DNA from: Bacteroidia bacterium
GTDB taxonomy: Bacteria > Bacteroidota > Bacteroidia > UKL13-3
DNA: 12,439 nt
Direction: 5' to 3'
Assembly: GCA_019454865.1 (NCBI GenBank)
Contig: JACFNJ010000057.1
Coordinates: 1 to 12,439 of the forward strand
A program made the translations under genes and the position numbers. The notes below the pieces were generated by a model. That model was not told where the DNA came from. It worked only from the letters and a program-made list of their open reading frames with translations, and ran no database searches. This document shows positions 1 through 7,266 of this stretch, piece by piece (within the stretch, counting starts at the first letter, position 1; every line of letters starts with the position of its first letter).

Positions 1-672
1 AACTCGCGCGGTGGTAATAATCCTGATGTTATCAAAACAGCGATAGACATTGAACGTTTCGGTGCTGATGGCATTACTGTACATCCTCGTCCGGATGAAA
101 GGCACATACGCTATGCAGATGTTTATGCACTAAAAAAAGTTATTTCAACTGAAGTAATTATTGCAGGCAACCCAAAAGAACAAAAATTTATAGACTTGGT
201 GCTGGCCGTAAAACCTGCTCAAGTAACATTGGTGCCGGATGCAATTAACCAAATTACCAGCAATCATGGTTGGGATACGATAAAACATGGTGATTATTTA
301 AAAGAAACTATTCAATTATTTAAAGCCCACGGTATTAGAACAAGCATATTTGTTGACCCTGATATAGATAAAATTAATGGTGCAAAAAAAACGCTTACTA
401 ATAGAATTGAACTATATACCGAGAATTATGCAAAACATTACAGCACTAATAAAGAACAAGCCATTAAAGCGTACATAGATGCTGCAAAACAAGCCTCATT
501 GCTGGAAATAGAAATAAATGCCGGACATGACTTGTCGTTAGAAAATTTAAATTACTTTTATAAAAACATCCCTAATTTATCAGAAGTAAGCATTGGGCAT
601 GCATTAGTATGTGATGCACTTTATTATGGATTAGAAAATACTGTTCAATTATATAAACGTTGTTTAAAATAA
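1..672 (+). CDS. pdxJ: Pyridoxine 5'-phosphate synthase PdxJ, 5'-truncated by window edge
   Basis: Cytosolic enzyme that condenses 3-amino-2-oxopropyl phosphate with 1-deoxyxylulose 5-phosphate to make pyridoxine 5'-phosphate, in the DXP-dependent vitamin B6 pathway. Frame 1 is open from base 1 to the TAA at 670-672, giving 223 residues. By alignment to E. coli PdxJ only about 17 N-terminal residues are missing. Recognisable segments are NSRGGNNPDV, ADGITVHPRPDERHIRYADV, VTLVPD, NAGHDLS and IGHALVCDALYYGLE. With a constant offset of 17, His28 matches catalytic His45 and His176 (526-528) matches His193. The residue matching catalytic Glu72 is Ala55 (GCA, 163-165), in IIAGNP where relatives, as I recall them, have IEGNP; this is odd and is treated as a finding. 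Otherwise the gene looks intact. The next gene begins 5 bases after the stop, so co-transcription is likely. Confidence 0.95.
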   Translation, partial: NSRGGNNPDVIKTAIDIERFGADGITVHPRPDERHIRYADVYALKKVISTEVIIAGNPKEQKFIDLVLAVKPAQVTLVPDAINQITSNHGWDTIKHGDYLKETIQLFKAHGIRTSIFVDPDIDKINGAKKTLTNRIELYTENYAKHYSTNKEQAIKAYIDAAKQASLLEIEINAGHDLSLENLNYFYKNIPNLSEVSIGHALVCDALYYGLENTVQLYKRCLK

Positions 673-677
673 GGATA

Positions 678-1310
678 ATGGATAAAAAGATAGAATTAAT
701 TAACCAACTCTTTCCACATTTTGAAGATGGCTTAAAACAACAATTAGCTTCGCACGCAATTGTAAAAACATTTAAGGCAAACGATATGGTAATGGAAAGT
801 GGACAGTATTTGAAATGGACTGTATTGGTTACTTCCGGAAGAATAAAAATTTATACCACAGGAGAAGAAGGAGAGGAATATTTTATGTACTTTATTGAGC
901 CCGGACAAGCATGTGCAATGAGTTTTATTTGTGCAGCACGAAATAAAAAATCGGAATTAGAAGCCATAGCAGCAGAAGATACTGAAGCATTATTAATACC
1001 GCTTGAAATATTAGATAAGCTAATGCAGAGTTACAAAAGTTGGTATTATTTTGTATTGGAAAATTACCGAGCAAGATTTCAAGAACTATTAGACACGATG
1101 CGTAGTGTTGCTTTTCATAAAATGGATGAAAGGTTGGAATATTATTTAATAAAACAAAAAAACGCAACGAGTAATAATGAGTTACAACTTACCCATGAGC
1201 AAATAGCAAACGACCTAAATACTTCGCGTGTTGTAATTTCGCGATTACTTAAGCAAATGGAAAATAATAAGAAGGTAAAACTTCACAGAAATGCTATTGT
1301 ATTACTATAA
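678..1310 (+). CDS. Crp/Fnr-family transcriptional regulator
   Basis: DNA-binding regulator of 210 residues, normal for the family. Residues ~10-115 form the cyclic-nucleotide-binding-like beta roll, ~125-160 the dimerisation helix, and ~171-195 the winged-helix HTH (THEQIANDLNTSRVVISRLL), which is typical of Crp/Fnr. The usual phosphate-binding cassette for cAMP is not recognisable; that region reads GQACAMSFICAARNKKSE with Cys79 and Cys85. The effector is therefore unlikely to be cAMP, and a redox or thiol signal is possible but unproven. An N-terminal Fe-S cysteine cluster like that of E. coli Fnr is also absent. I chose the ATG at 678 because AAGGATA lies directly before it; an in-frame TTG at 660 would overlap pdxJ. 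The gene is convergent with a thioredoxin-like gene. Confidence 0.88.
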   Translation: MDKKIELINQLFPHFEDGLKQQLASHAIVKTFKANDMVMESGQYLKWTVLVTSGRIKIYTTGEEGEEYFMYFIEPGQACAMSFICAARNKKSELEAIAAEDTEALLIPLEILDKLMQSYKSWYYFVLENYRARFQELLDTMRSVAFHKMDERLEYYLIKQKNATSNNELQLTHEQIANDLNTSRVVISRLLKQMENNKKVKLHRNAIVLL

Positions 1311-1313
1311 AAA

Positions 1314-1347
1314 GTTGCTCTTGACTTTTTTAAAATTCAAGAGCAAC
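1314..1347. terminator. Hairpin terminator between convergent genes
   Basis: Perfect 11-bp inverted repeat: GTTGCTCTTGA at 1314-1324 and TCAAGAGCAAC at 1337-1347. The 12-base loop can itself pair T-run to A-run after one mismatch. On the minus strand the stem is followed by TTTTT (complement of 1309-1313), which makes it a good intrinsic terminator for the thioredoxin-like gene. On the plus strand the T-tail is poor, so its action on the regulator gene is less certain. Confidence 0.8.
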
Positions 1348-1363
1348 CTACAAATCATATATT

Positions 1364-1882
1364 TTATTTACCGGACAATAATTTCACAAACTGTTCAGTG
1401 TCATACTCCATCATTCCTTCTAATCGCTGAATCAGTTCACCTTTCTCGTTAAAAATAAATGTGGCTGGTATTCCTTGTACTTGGAATAAAGGAGGGAGGT
1501 TATTTGCAGGATAATAAACAGGAAAATCAAAACCTTGTTGTGCCTTATATGCAATAGCTTTATTAAAATTATCATCTAAGCTAAGCATTACAAATTCGGT
1601 TTTACTATTTACTTTTTTGTATAAATTGTTTATTGATGGCATTTCTCTACGGCACGGACCACACCATGTAGCCCATAGGTTTACAAAAACCTTCTTACCT
1701 TTCAGGCTTCGTAAATTTATGGTCTTTCCATTTGCATCCTTTACAGCAAAATCAGGCATTGTTTCTACGGCTGTTGGTTTAACATGCTCAGTTGGTTTAG
1801 GTGTAGAAGTTTTTACACTCATTGCAAAGGCTGTTAATCCTATCAATACAGCCCCAAAAACAATAGTTCTTTTAATTTTCAT
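1364..1882 (-). CDS. TlpA-like thioredoxin-fold protein, exported or membrane-anchored
   Basis: Thiol-disulfide oxidoreductase of the TlpA/ResA type, 172 residues, probably acting in the periplasm. Residues 1-21 start with KIKR and then a hydrophobic stretch, which is either an uncleaved anchor or a signal peptide. Residues ~22-40 are a Pro/Thr/Lys linker. The redoxin domain covers ~42-170, with the active site WCGPC at 73-77 and the cis-proline loop GIPATF at 137-142. Family members reduce disulfides, for example in cytochrome c maturation or in stress defence; the substrate here cannot be told. There is no clear Shine-Dalgarno, only AT-rich sequence before the ATG. It is transcribed toward the Crp/Fnr gene and ends at the shared hairpin. 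Confidence 0.9.
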   Translation of the reverse strand: MKIKRTIVFGAVLIGLTAFAMSVKTSTPKPTEHVKPTAVETMPDFAVKDANGKTINLRSLKGKKVFVNLWATWCGPCRREMPSINNLYKKVNSKTEFVMLSLDDNFNKAIAYKAQQGFDFPVYYPANNLPPLFQVQGIPATFIFNEKGELIQRLEGMMEYDTEQFVKLLSGK

Positions 1883-1941
1883 ATATAATTATTTTCAGTT
1901 TTAATAAATTTATCAAGAATAATACCAATTAATAAATTATG

Positions 1942-1959
1942 CTGTTACAAATGTTACAG
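1942..1959. promoter_or_regulatory. Imperfect 18-bp dyad, possible operator
   Basis: CTGTtACAaaTGTtACAG pairs at 7 of 9 positions across its centre. It also contains TGTTACA twice in direct orientation (1943-1949 and 1952-1958). The centre lies about 68 bases before the thioredoxin-like start codon and about 180 before the DUF1573 gene. Size and symmetry suit a dimeric Crp/Fnr-type regulator, such as the one encoded at 678-1310, but that link is inference. Confidence 0.4.
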
Positions 1960-2118
1960 TGGACAATTCTACTAAATAAAATCATTAAAAAAAGTCAATT
2001 TCCATACAAATGAAGAATTAACGTCCAAATATCTATTAAAATAGGCGAAAAATCATTTATTAACCACTATTAGTATAAAAGTGTATATACATAAAACAAA
2101 ATAACGAATAACAGTATT

Positions 2119-2126
2119 TATATTTG
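2119..2126 (+). promoter_or_regulatory. Possible Bacteroidota -7 box (TATATTTG)
   Basis: TATATTTG matches the Bacteroidota -7 consensus TAnnTTTG exactly and lies 5 bases before the ATG at 2131. No TTTG-like -33 element is seen at the usual spacing. If it is used, the transcript would be leaderless or nearly so. In such AT-rich DNA the match may be chance. Confidence 0.25.
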
Positions 2127-2130
2127 TTCA

Positions 2131-2643
2131 ATGTTATTTTACAAAAAATGTAAATTTTTATTGCTTTTCATAGCATTTGTCATAGTATCGTGCGGAGAGG
2201 GACCAAATCAATTACGTGGTGTAACAAAAGAGGAAAGAGAGCAAATAGCTAAGGATACATCAAATTACACATATATTCGTTGGTTAGATTATAATGCATC
2301 AATTAATTTTGGGACAATAAATGCAGGCGAAAAAGTGCAATTAATCTATCGTTTTAAGAACGTAGGCGAAAAACCATTGTTTGTAATTGGTGTAACCGAA
2401 ACATGCAAATGTACATTAACCAAATACAATACAGACCCAATACAGCCGGGTAAACAAGGGACAATACAGATAGTTTTTGATAGTAGAACACAACTTGACG
2501 CAATCAGAAAATCTGTAATTGTACAAACAAATACTTACAATGATCAATACAAAACATTAGTTTTTACCGGATTTGTAAGAGATTGTTGCAATACCGACCG
2601 AAAGGAATCAGACGAAGAGGATGATCGTTTTAAAGTGTTCTAA
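2131..2643 (+). CDS. DUF1573 lipoprotein
   Basis: Putative lipoprotein of 170 residues. The N-terminus has KK-C-K followed by a hydrophobic core and the lipobox IVSC, with Cys21 as the lipidated residue. Residues ~55-149 form a DUF1573 immunoglobulin-like domain: NFGTINAGEKV, YRFKNVGEKPLFV, IQPGKQGTIQIVFDS and KTLVFTGFV. Many members have a CGC motif where this protein has TCKC (Cys92, Cys94). A second pair, DCC (Cys152, Cys153), precedes an acidic, charged tail. DUF1573 proteins are common in Bacteroidota envelopes and their role is unknown. It lies 39 bases before the response regulator, so it may be the first gene of the downstream cluster or a separate unit. The ATG is preferred because it supplies the basic N-region of the signal peptide. 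Confidence 0.85.
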   Translation: MLFYKKCKFLLLFIAFVIVSCGEGPNQLRGVTKEEREQIAKDTSNYTYIRWLDYNASINFGTINAGEKVQLIYRFKNVGEKPLFVIGVTETCKCTLTKYNTDPIQPGKQGTIQIVFDSRTQLDAIRKSVIVQTNTYNDQYKTLVFTGFVRDCCNTDRKESDEEDDRFKVF

Positions 2644-2682
2644 ACAATAAATATATATAATAAAAAACCATAATTAATCAAG

Positions 2683-3069
2683 ATGCCCACTAATAACATA
2701 GCAGCTAAAAAAATACTTTTAATTGATGATGACGAATTGATATTAAAAGTAATGAATCGAATTTTAACCAAAGAAGGTTATAATGTTATTGCTGTAAACA
2801 ACGGAAAAGATGCACTTGAGAAGATAGAAGCAGAAAAATACGACATGGTAATTACAGACTTAATGATGCCGTATTCAAATGGTTTTGAGATTATTAGCAA
2901 ATTCAAGCAGCATCCTAACGCCTTAAATGTACCGATTATAGTAATTTCATCTGTAGGTACAGAAAGTGCAATAAAAGAAGGATTAAATATTGGAGCAGAC
3001 GATTACATCCGCAAGCCAATTATGCCGGATGAATTATTGATTAGGATAAAAAGATTAATAAAAGAGTAA
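2683..3069 (+). CDS. Single-domain response regulator (CheY-like receiver)
   Basis: Cytosolic phospho-acceptor protein of 128 residues, the length of one REC domain with no output domain. The acidic pocket is Asp15-Asp16-Asp17 in LIDDDE, the phosphorylated residue is Asp59 in ITDLMMP, the switch Ser is Ser89 in VISS, and Lys111 sits in YIRKP. All catalytic positions are present, so it should be functional. No histidine kinase is encoded in the window. Only 7 bases separate it from the HEAT-repeat gene, which suggests it acts on that protein or on the glycosyltransferases by protein contact rather than by binding DNA. The target is inference. Confidence 0.93.
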   Translation: MPTNNIAAKKILLIDDDELILKVMNRILTKEGYNVIAVNNGKDALEKIEAEKYDMVITDLMMPYSNGFEIISKFKQHPNALNVPIIVISSVGTESAIKEGLNIGADDYIRKPIMPDELLIRIKRLIKE

Positions 3070-3076
3070 ATACAAT

Positions 3077-4246
3077 ATGTTATCATTTATAGTAGCTGAC
3101 AGTTTATTTGGACCTTTCTTTAGAAAATATTTTTATTACTACGATAGTTATCCTGTAGTAATACAAATTGCGGTTTTCTTAACAGCTGTGGCTATTTCCG
3201 CAACTATAATTGCATATTTATCTATAATTTTCAGAAGAGGTAAAGGATATCTTACCGATGTTAGAACCAGAAAAATAAATACTTTTATTGACAATCTGAT
3301 AACGGATAATATAATTTTTAATGAAGAAATTTTAGCTGGAGTTCCACCACAAGATGTTAAGCTGGACCTTGAGCCATTTCAAAAACAAGTATTCTCGCAA
3401 GGGTGGGTAAAACAAGCATTAGTAGATAGGTTAATATATTTTGCAAATAGTTTTTCGGGTGATAGAAACTTGTTATTTAAACGACTTTTTGTTGAGTTAG
3501 AACTTGAAAAGTTATCATTCAATAAATTGAAATCATTTAATAACAGCACAAAAATATTAGGACTAGTTGAACTTACAAGCATGAGTGTAGCTGTAGCAGA
3601 CGTGTTAATCCTCCCTTTAACCAATAGTAGAAACAGAAAGCTACGTTCAGAAGCCCGAATTGCTTATATTAAATTAAGTAAAAACGACCCTTTTAAGTTT
3701 TTTGACGATGCAACAGAGCCTTTATTACTTTGGGATCAGTTAGAGCTATTTAAAATTATAACAACTACCGAAGGTCTTACTATTCCTAATTTTGCACGTT
3801 GGATTACTTACTCTACAAATAAAAGTATTGTTTCATTTTGTCTAAAACTTGTTGTTCATTATAATCAACACGCTGCTATTCCATCTATCGTTAAGTTATT
3901 GGACAACAAAGACCATTACCTACGCGTAGAAGCAATCAAATGTTTAGGTAAACTTAAAGCTGATGATATTGAAGAAAAGTTAATTGCAATATATAACAAT
4001 CAACCATTAAACTGTCAGATTGAAATATTAAAAGCTATTGGTCGCTTCTCAACCGGAAAACAAATACAGTTTTTACGAGGCGAATTTATACGTACATCAG
4101 ATTTTGATATTAAAAAGAATGCTGCACGTTCATTAATTAATCATGGCAGAGCTGCAAAAGATATTGTACAGAACTTAATAGATACAGCAACTGCTGATGG
4201 TGCAATAATTTTAAAACATTGTATGAACCCACTTATTAAATATTAA
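3077..4246 (+). CDS. Membrane-anchored HEAT-repeat protein
   Basis: Protein of 389 residues. It has one transmembrane helix at ~27-51, followed by RRGK and more basic residues (to ~66), so most of the protein should face the cytosol. The remainder is helical. The clearest HEAT-like repeats lie at ~265-295 (AAIPSIVKLLDNKDHYLRVE, then AIKCLGKLK), ~298-325 and ~328-358, with a weaker unit near 178-202. HEAT arrays are protein-binding scaffolds; no enzymatic motif is visible. Placed between a stand-alone receiver and two glycosyltransferases (2-base gap to the first), it is a good candidate for an adaptor that passes the receiver's state to the synthases. That role is inference from position only. 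No named family is recognised. Confidence 0.85.
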   Translation: MLSFIVADSLFGPFFRKYFYYYDSYPVVIQIAVFLTAVAISATIIAYLSIIFRRGKGYLTDVRTRKINTFIDNLITDNIIFNEEILAGVPPQDVKLDLEPFQKQVFSQGWVKQALVDRLIYFANSFSGDRNLLFKRLFVELELEKLSFNKLKSFNNSTKILGLVELTSMSVAVADVLILPLTNSRNRKLRSEARIAYIKLSKNDPFKFFDDATEPLLLWDQLELFKIITTTEGLTIPNFARWITYSTNKSIVSFCLKLVVHYNQHAAIPSIVKLLDNKDHYLRVEAIKCLGKLKADDIEEKLIAIYNNQPLNCQIEILKAIGRFSTGKQIQFLRGEFIRTSDFDIKKNAARSLINHGRAAKDIVQNLIDTATADGAIILKHCMNPLIKY

Positions 4247-4248
4247 CA

Positions 4249-5712
4249 ATGAAGTACGGGGTTTATATAGAGCTTTTTGGTGAATTTTACGAAGGTACTG
4301 TGTTTATTTATGGTACAACCTTACTACTAATATATGCATTCCTTGCTATTATGTCGTTAGTGGCTGTAAGGAAATTTAAAGTATTAGACAGTAGAGTTGA
4401 TTACACATTGTTACTAAACTCCATACACACACCAGGTATATCAGTAATTGCTCCGGCATATAATGAAACCATAACAATTTTAGAAAATGTTCACTCTCTA
4501 CTTAATTTAAACTATCCGAAATATGAAGTAATCATTGTAAACGATGGTAGTACGGATGATTCATTAGAAAAAATGATTGCAGAGTTTGATTTAATAGAGG
4601 TGGATTTTGCATACAATGAAAGATTAAAAACTAAACCGGTAAAGCGTATTTTCCGTTCAACAAACTTAGCCTATTCAAAATTAGTTGTTGTAGATAAAAT
4701 AAATGGAAAGTCAAAAGCTGATGCGTCCAATGCTGGTATAAATGTTTCCTCATTTGATTATTTTCTTTGTACAGACGTTGATTCTATACTGGATAGAGAT
4801 GCAATAATGAAGCTGATAAAGCCTATAATGGAAGAAACCGATAAAAGACTTATAGCTATTGGAGCTACATTGCGTATGGCAAATTCTTGTGTTGTTGACC
4901 AAGGTTTTATGCAAAAGGTAGTAATGCCTAAACAGCTATTACCAAGGTTTCAAGAGATTGAATATATACGCTCTTTTGTTATGGGTAAAATGGGATGGAG
5001 CACAATAAATAGTGTTCCTAACGTATCGGGTGGTTTAGGATTATTTGATAGGGAGATTGTAATTAATTCAGGCGGTTATGATCCTAATAGTTTTGGAGAA
5101 GACATGGAATTGGTTATACGTATGATGGTATATTGTGTAAATTACAATATTGATTATTCTATACGTTATATTCCTTTAACACTTTGCTGGACAGAAGGGC
5201 CAAGCACATTAAGGGTATATGGCAGGCAGCGTTCGCGTTGGGCTCGTGGGTTAGCTCAATTGATGTATGCACATCGTAAAGTTATATTTAATCCCCGTTA
5301 TGGGAAGTTAGGATTAATTGTTATGCCGTATAATTTTGTTTTTGAATTATTAGCTCCAATTGTTGAAGCTCTTGGTATAATTTATTACATCATTATTATA
5401 ATTCTTGATGCAGTAAACTGGCCGTATGCTATTTTATTATTAGTTTTTGTTTATTCGTATGCTATCATGATAAGTACATTATCCATTTTGTGGGATCAAC
5501 TAACTTATCATACTTATAAAACATGGCGTGAAATTTTATTGCTATGCTTCACTGCAATGTTTGAAATGATAATATATCATCCTTTAATAGTTTTCTTCTC
5601 ACTTAAAGGATACTTTAACTTCTTAGCAAATAGAAAACACAGTTGGGGAAATATGCAACGACAAGGATTTGGGCAAGCAGCACAAACCCGAGCAATTACT
5701 GCCTCAAATTAG
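4249..5712 (+). CDS. Processive-type GT2 glycosyltransferase, inner membrane (first of two)
   Basis: Inner-membrane family 2 glycosyltransferase of 487 residues, of the chitin/hyaluronan/PgaC synthase kind. One N-terminal TM helix lies at ~19-40. The GT-A domain (~62-335) has ISVIAPAYNE (64-73), VNDGSTDD with Asp99, KSKADASNAG (154-163), the DxD motif TDVDS (Asp176, Asp178), GGLGLFDR, the catalytic GEDM (Glu284-Asp285) and QRSRW (327-331), the QxxRW signature of processive synthases. Hydrophobic segments follow at ~355-388, 391-415 and 428-455. The C-terminal motif KHSWGNMQRQGFGQ is shared with the next gene. There is no PilZ domain. It probably polymerises a sugar nucleotide into an exported glycan; donor and linkage cannot be read from sequence. 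The gene starts 2 bases after the HEAT gene and 6 bases separate it from its paralogue. Confidence 0.92.
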   Translation: MKYGVYIELFGEFYEGTVFIYGTTLLLIYAFLAIMSLVAVRKFKVLDSRVDYTLLLNSIHTPGISVIAPAYNETITILENVHSLLNLNYPKYEVIIVNDGSTDDSLEKMIAEFDLIEVDFAYNERLKTKPVKRIFRSTNLAYSKLVVVDKINGKSKADASNAGINVSSFDYFLCTDVDSILDRDAIMKLIKPIMEETDKRLIAIGATLRMANSCVVDQGFMQKVVMPKQLLPRFQEIEYIRSFVMGKMGWSTINSVPNVSGGLGLFDREIVINSGGYDPNSFGEDMELVIRMMVYCVNYNIDYSIRYIPLTLCWTEGPSTLRVYGRQRSRWARGLAQLMYAHRKVIFNPRYGKLGLIVMPYNFVFELLAPIVEALGIIYYIIIIILDAVNWPYAILLLVFVYSYAIMISTLSILWDQLTYHTYKTWREILLLCFTAMFEMIIYHPLIVFFSLKGYFNFLANRKHSWGNMQRQGFGQAAQTRAITASN

Positions 5713-5718
5713 ATTATT

Positions 5719-7254
5719 ATGGGAAATAAAGATACTTTTTGGCATACAATTACCTATTTTTATGAAAATACAGTTTTCATATATGGTGTAAGTTTATTGC
5801 TTGTATATGCTTTATTGGCAATTCTATCGTATATCGGTGTAAGACGATTTGTAGGCGCAGAAAAATATGTTGATTACGATAAAATAGTTGGCTCAATTGA
5901 TACTCCGGGTATTTCAATTATTGCACCCGCTTTTAACGAAAGTCTAACTATTATTACAAACGTACGTTCATTACTTACATTAAATTATCCAAAGTTTGAG
6001 GTAATTATTATAAATGACGGTAGTACCGATGATACACTAGAAAAAATGATTGAAGAATTCTCGTTGGTACAAGTTGAATTTGCATACAATGAAAAGATAT
6101 TCTCCCAACCTGTAAAACGAATTTTTAAATCAACCGACTTTGCTTACGACAAATTAATTGTAGTAGATAAAGTTAATGGTAAGAGTAAGGCAGATGCTTC
6201 CAATGCAGGTATAAACTGCTCTTCATTTCCTTATTTTTTATGTACTGATGTGGATTGTATCATTGAAAGAGACACCCTCTTAAAAATGATAAAACCAATA
6301 TTAGATGAAGAAGAGAAAAAAATTAAAGAAGTTGGAACTCCTTGCCCTGAATGTGGCCACGTACATATAAAAGAACAATATAAACGAGTAATTGCAGTTG
6401 GTGCTACTTTACGTATTGCAAATTCATGTGAAGTTGACTCCGGTGTTATTACACGTGTAAGACCTCCCAAAGCTTTAATTCCACGTTTCCAGGAAATGGA
6501 ATACATACGTGCATATGTTTTGGGTAAAATGGGATGGAGTGTTATCAATAGTGTACCAAACGTGTCCGGTGGTTTAGGTTTATTTGATAAAGAAGTAGCA
6601 ATACAGGCCGGTGGATACGATGGAAAATCCTTTGCTGAAGACATGGATATGGTAACCCGTATGTGTGTGTATATGCGAAATAACGACAAAGACTATTTAA
6701 TACGATACATTCCCACAACACAATGTTGGACAGAGGGACCTCCAAGTTTAAAAGTATTAAATAGACAAAGAACACGTTGGGGCAGAGGTTTATTTGAAGT
6801 AATGTGGATGCATAGAAAAGTAATTTTTAATCCAAATTACGGCAGATTAGGACTTATTGTATTTCCTTACACTTTGTTGTTTGAATTTTTTGCTCCAATT
6901 ATTGAAGCATCAGGTATATTGTATTATATCTACATCATAATTACTAATCAAATAAATTGGCCCTATGCCAAAATATTAGTTGTATTTGTCTATTTCTATT
7001 CAGTAATGATTACAACTATGGCAATTCTATGGGATCAACTTACTTTCCGATATTACAAAACTTGGAGTGAAGTATTAGGCTTATGCTTAATGGCATTTTT
7101 AGAGCCTATCATATACCATCCGATGATTGTGTTTTTTGCTCTTAAAGGATATTACAACTTCTTAACAGGCAAGAAACATAGTTGGGGTAATATGCAACGC
7201 CAAGGATTTGGACAAAAACCTAAACCCATTATTACTCCCCCTCAAACAACATAA
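5719..7254 (+). CDS. Processive-type GT2 glycosyltransferase with CxxCxHxH insertion (second of two)
   Basis: Paralogue of the preceding gene, 511 residues, colinear along its whole length. It has a TM helix at ~19-41, ISIIAPAFNE (65-74), INDGSTDD (Asp100), KSKADASNAG, TDVDC (Asp177, Asp179), GGLGLFDK, AEDM (Glu307-Asp308), QRTRW (350-354), then three C-terminal hydrophobic segments and KHSWGNMQRQGFGQ. All catalytic signatures are intact. It differs by an insertion of ~24 residues at about 199-222, between the DxD region and VIAVGATLR. The insertion carries CPECGHVH (209-216), a possible metal-binding knuckle. It likely works with the first enzyme, either as a heterodimeric synthase or on a second sugar. 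Gaps of 6 and 12 bases to its neighbours indicate one operon. Confidence 0.92.
   Translation: MGNKDTFWHTITYFYENTVFIYGVSLLLVYALLAILSYIGVRRFVGAEKYVDYDKIVGSIDTPGISIIAPAFNESLTIITNVRSLLTLNYPKFEVIIINDGSTDDTLEKMIEEFSLVQVEFAYNEKIFSQPVKRIFKSTDFAYDKLIVVDKVNGKSKADASNAGINCSSFPYFLCTDVDCIIERDTLLKMIKPILDEEEKKIKEVGTPCPECGHVHIKEQYKRVIAVGATLRIANSCEVDSGVITRVRPPKALIPRFQEMEYIRAYVLGKMGWSVINSVPNVSGGLGLFDKEVAIQAGGYDGKSFAEDMDMVTRMCVYMRNNDKDYLIRYIPTTQCWTEGPPSLKVLNRQRTRWGRGLFEVMWMHRKVIFNPNYGRLGLIVFPYTLLFEFFAPIIEASGILYYIYIIITNQINWPYAKILVVFVYFYSVMITTMAILWDQLTFRYYKTWSEVLGLCLMAFLEPIIYHPMIVFFALKGYYNFLTGKKHSWGNMQRQGFGQKPKPIITPPQTT
6313..6384 (+). other. Coding insertion with CPECGHVH, absent from the paralogue
   Basis: Codons ~199-222 of the second glycosyltransferase have no counterpart in the first, where the alignment runs from EETDKR straight to LIAIGATLR. 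The segment is Lys/Glu-rich around C209-P-E-C212-G-H214-V-H216. The spacing of two Cys and two His would suit zinc binding, though a single short knuckle is all that is visible. Confidence 0.7.
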
Positions 7255-7266
7255 AACAATAAAGTA

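Noticed and set aside
660..677. In-frame TTG start for the Crp/Fnr gene that overlaps pdxJ
   Set aside because: The ATG at 678 has AAGG just before it and fits the family's N-terminus; the six extra residues add nothing recognisable.
1883..2130. Small gene in the divergent intergenic region
   Set aside because: The AT-rich stretch has frequent stops in all frames and no start with a credible product; only the dyad and the possible -7 box stand out.
6231..6689. Minus-strand open frame inside the second glycosyltransferase
   Set aside because: Lies opposite a gene with full catalytic motifs and gives no recognisable domain; it is a chance frame.
4249..7254. Naming the GT2 pair as cellulose synthase (bcsA) or PNAG synthase (pgaC)
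   Set aside because: Catalytic signatures are shared by all processive GT2 enzymes. There is no PilZ domain, no BcsB-like or PgaD-like neighbour, and the donor sugar cannot be inferred.
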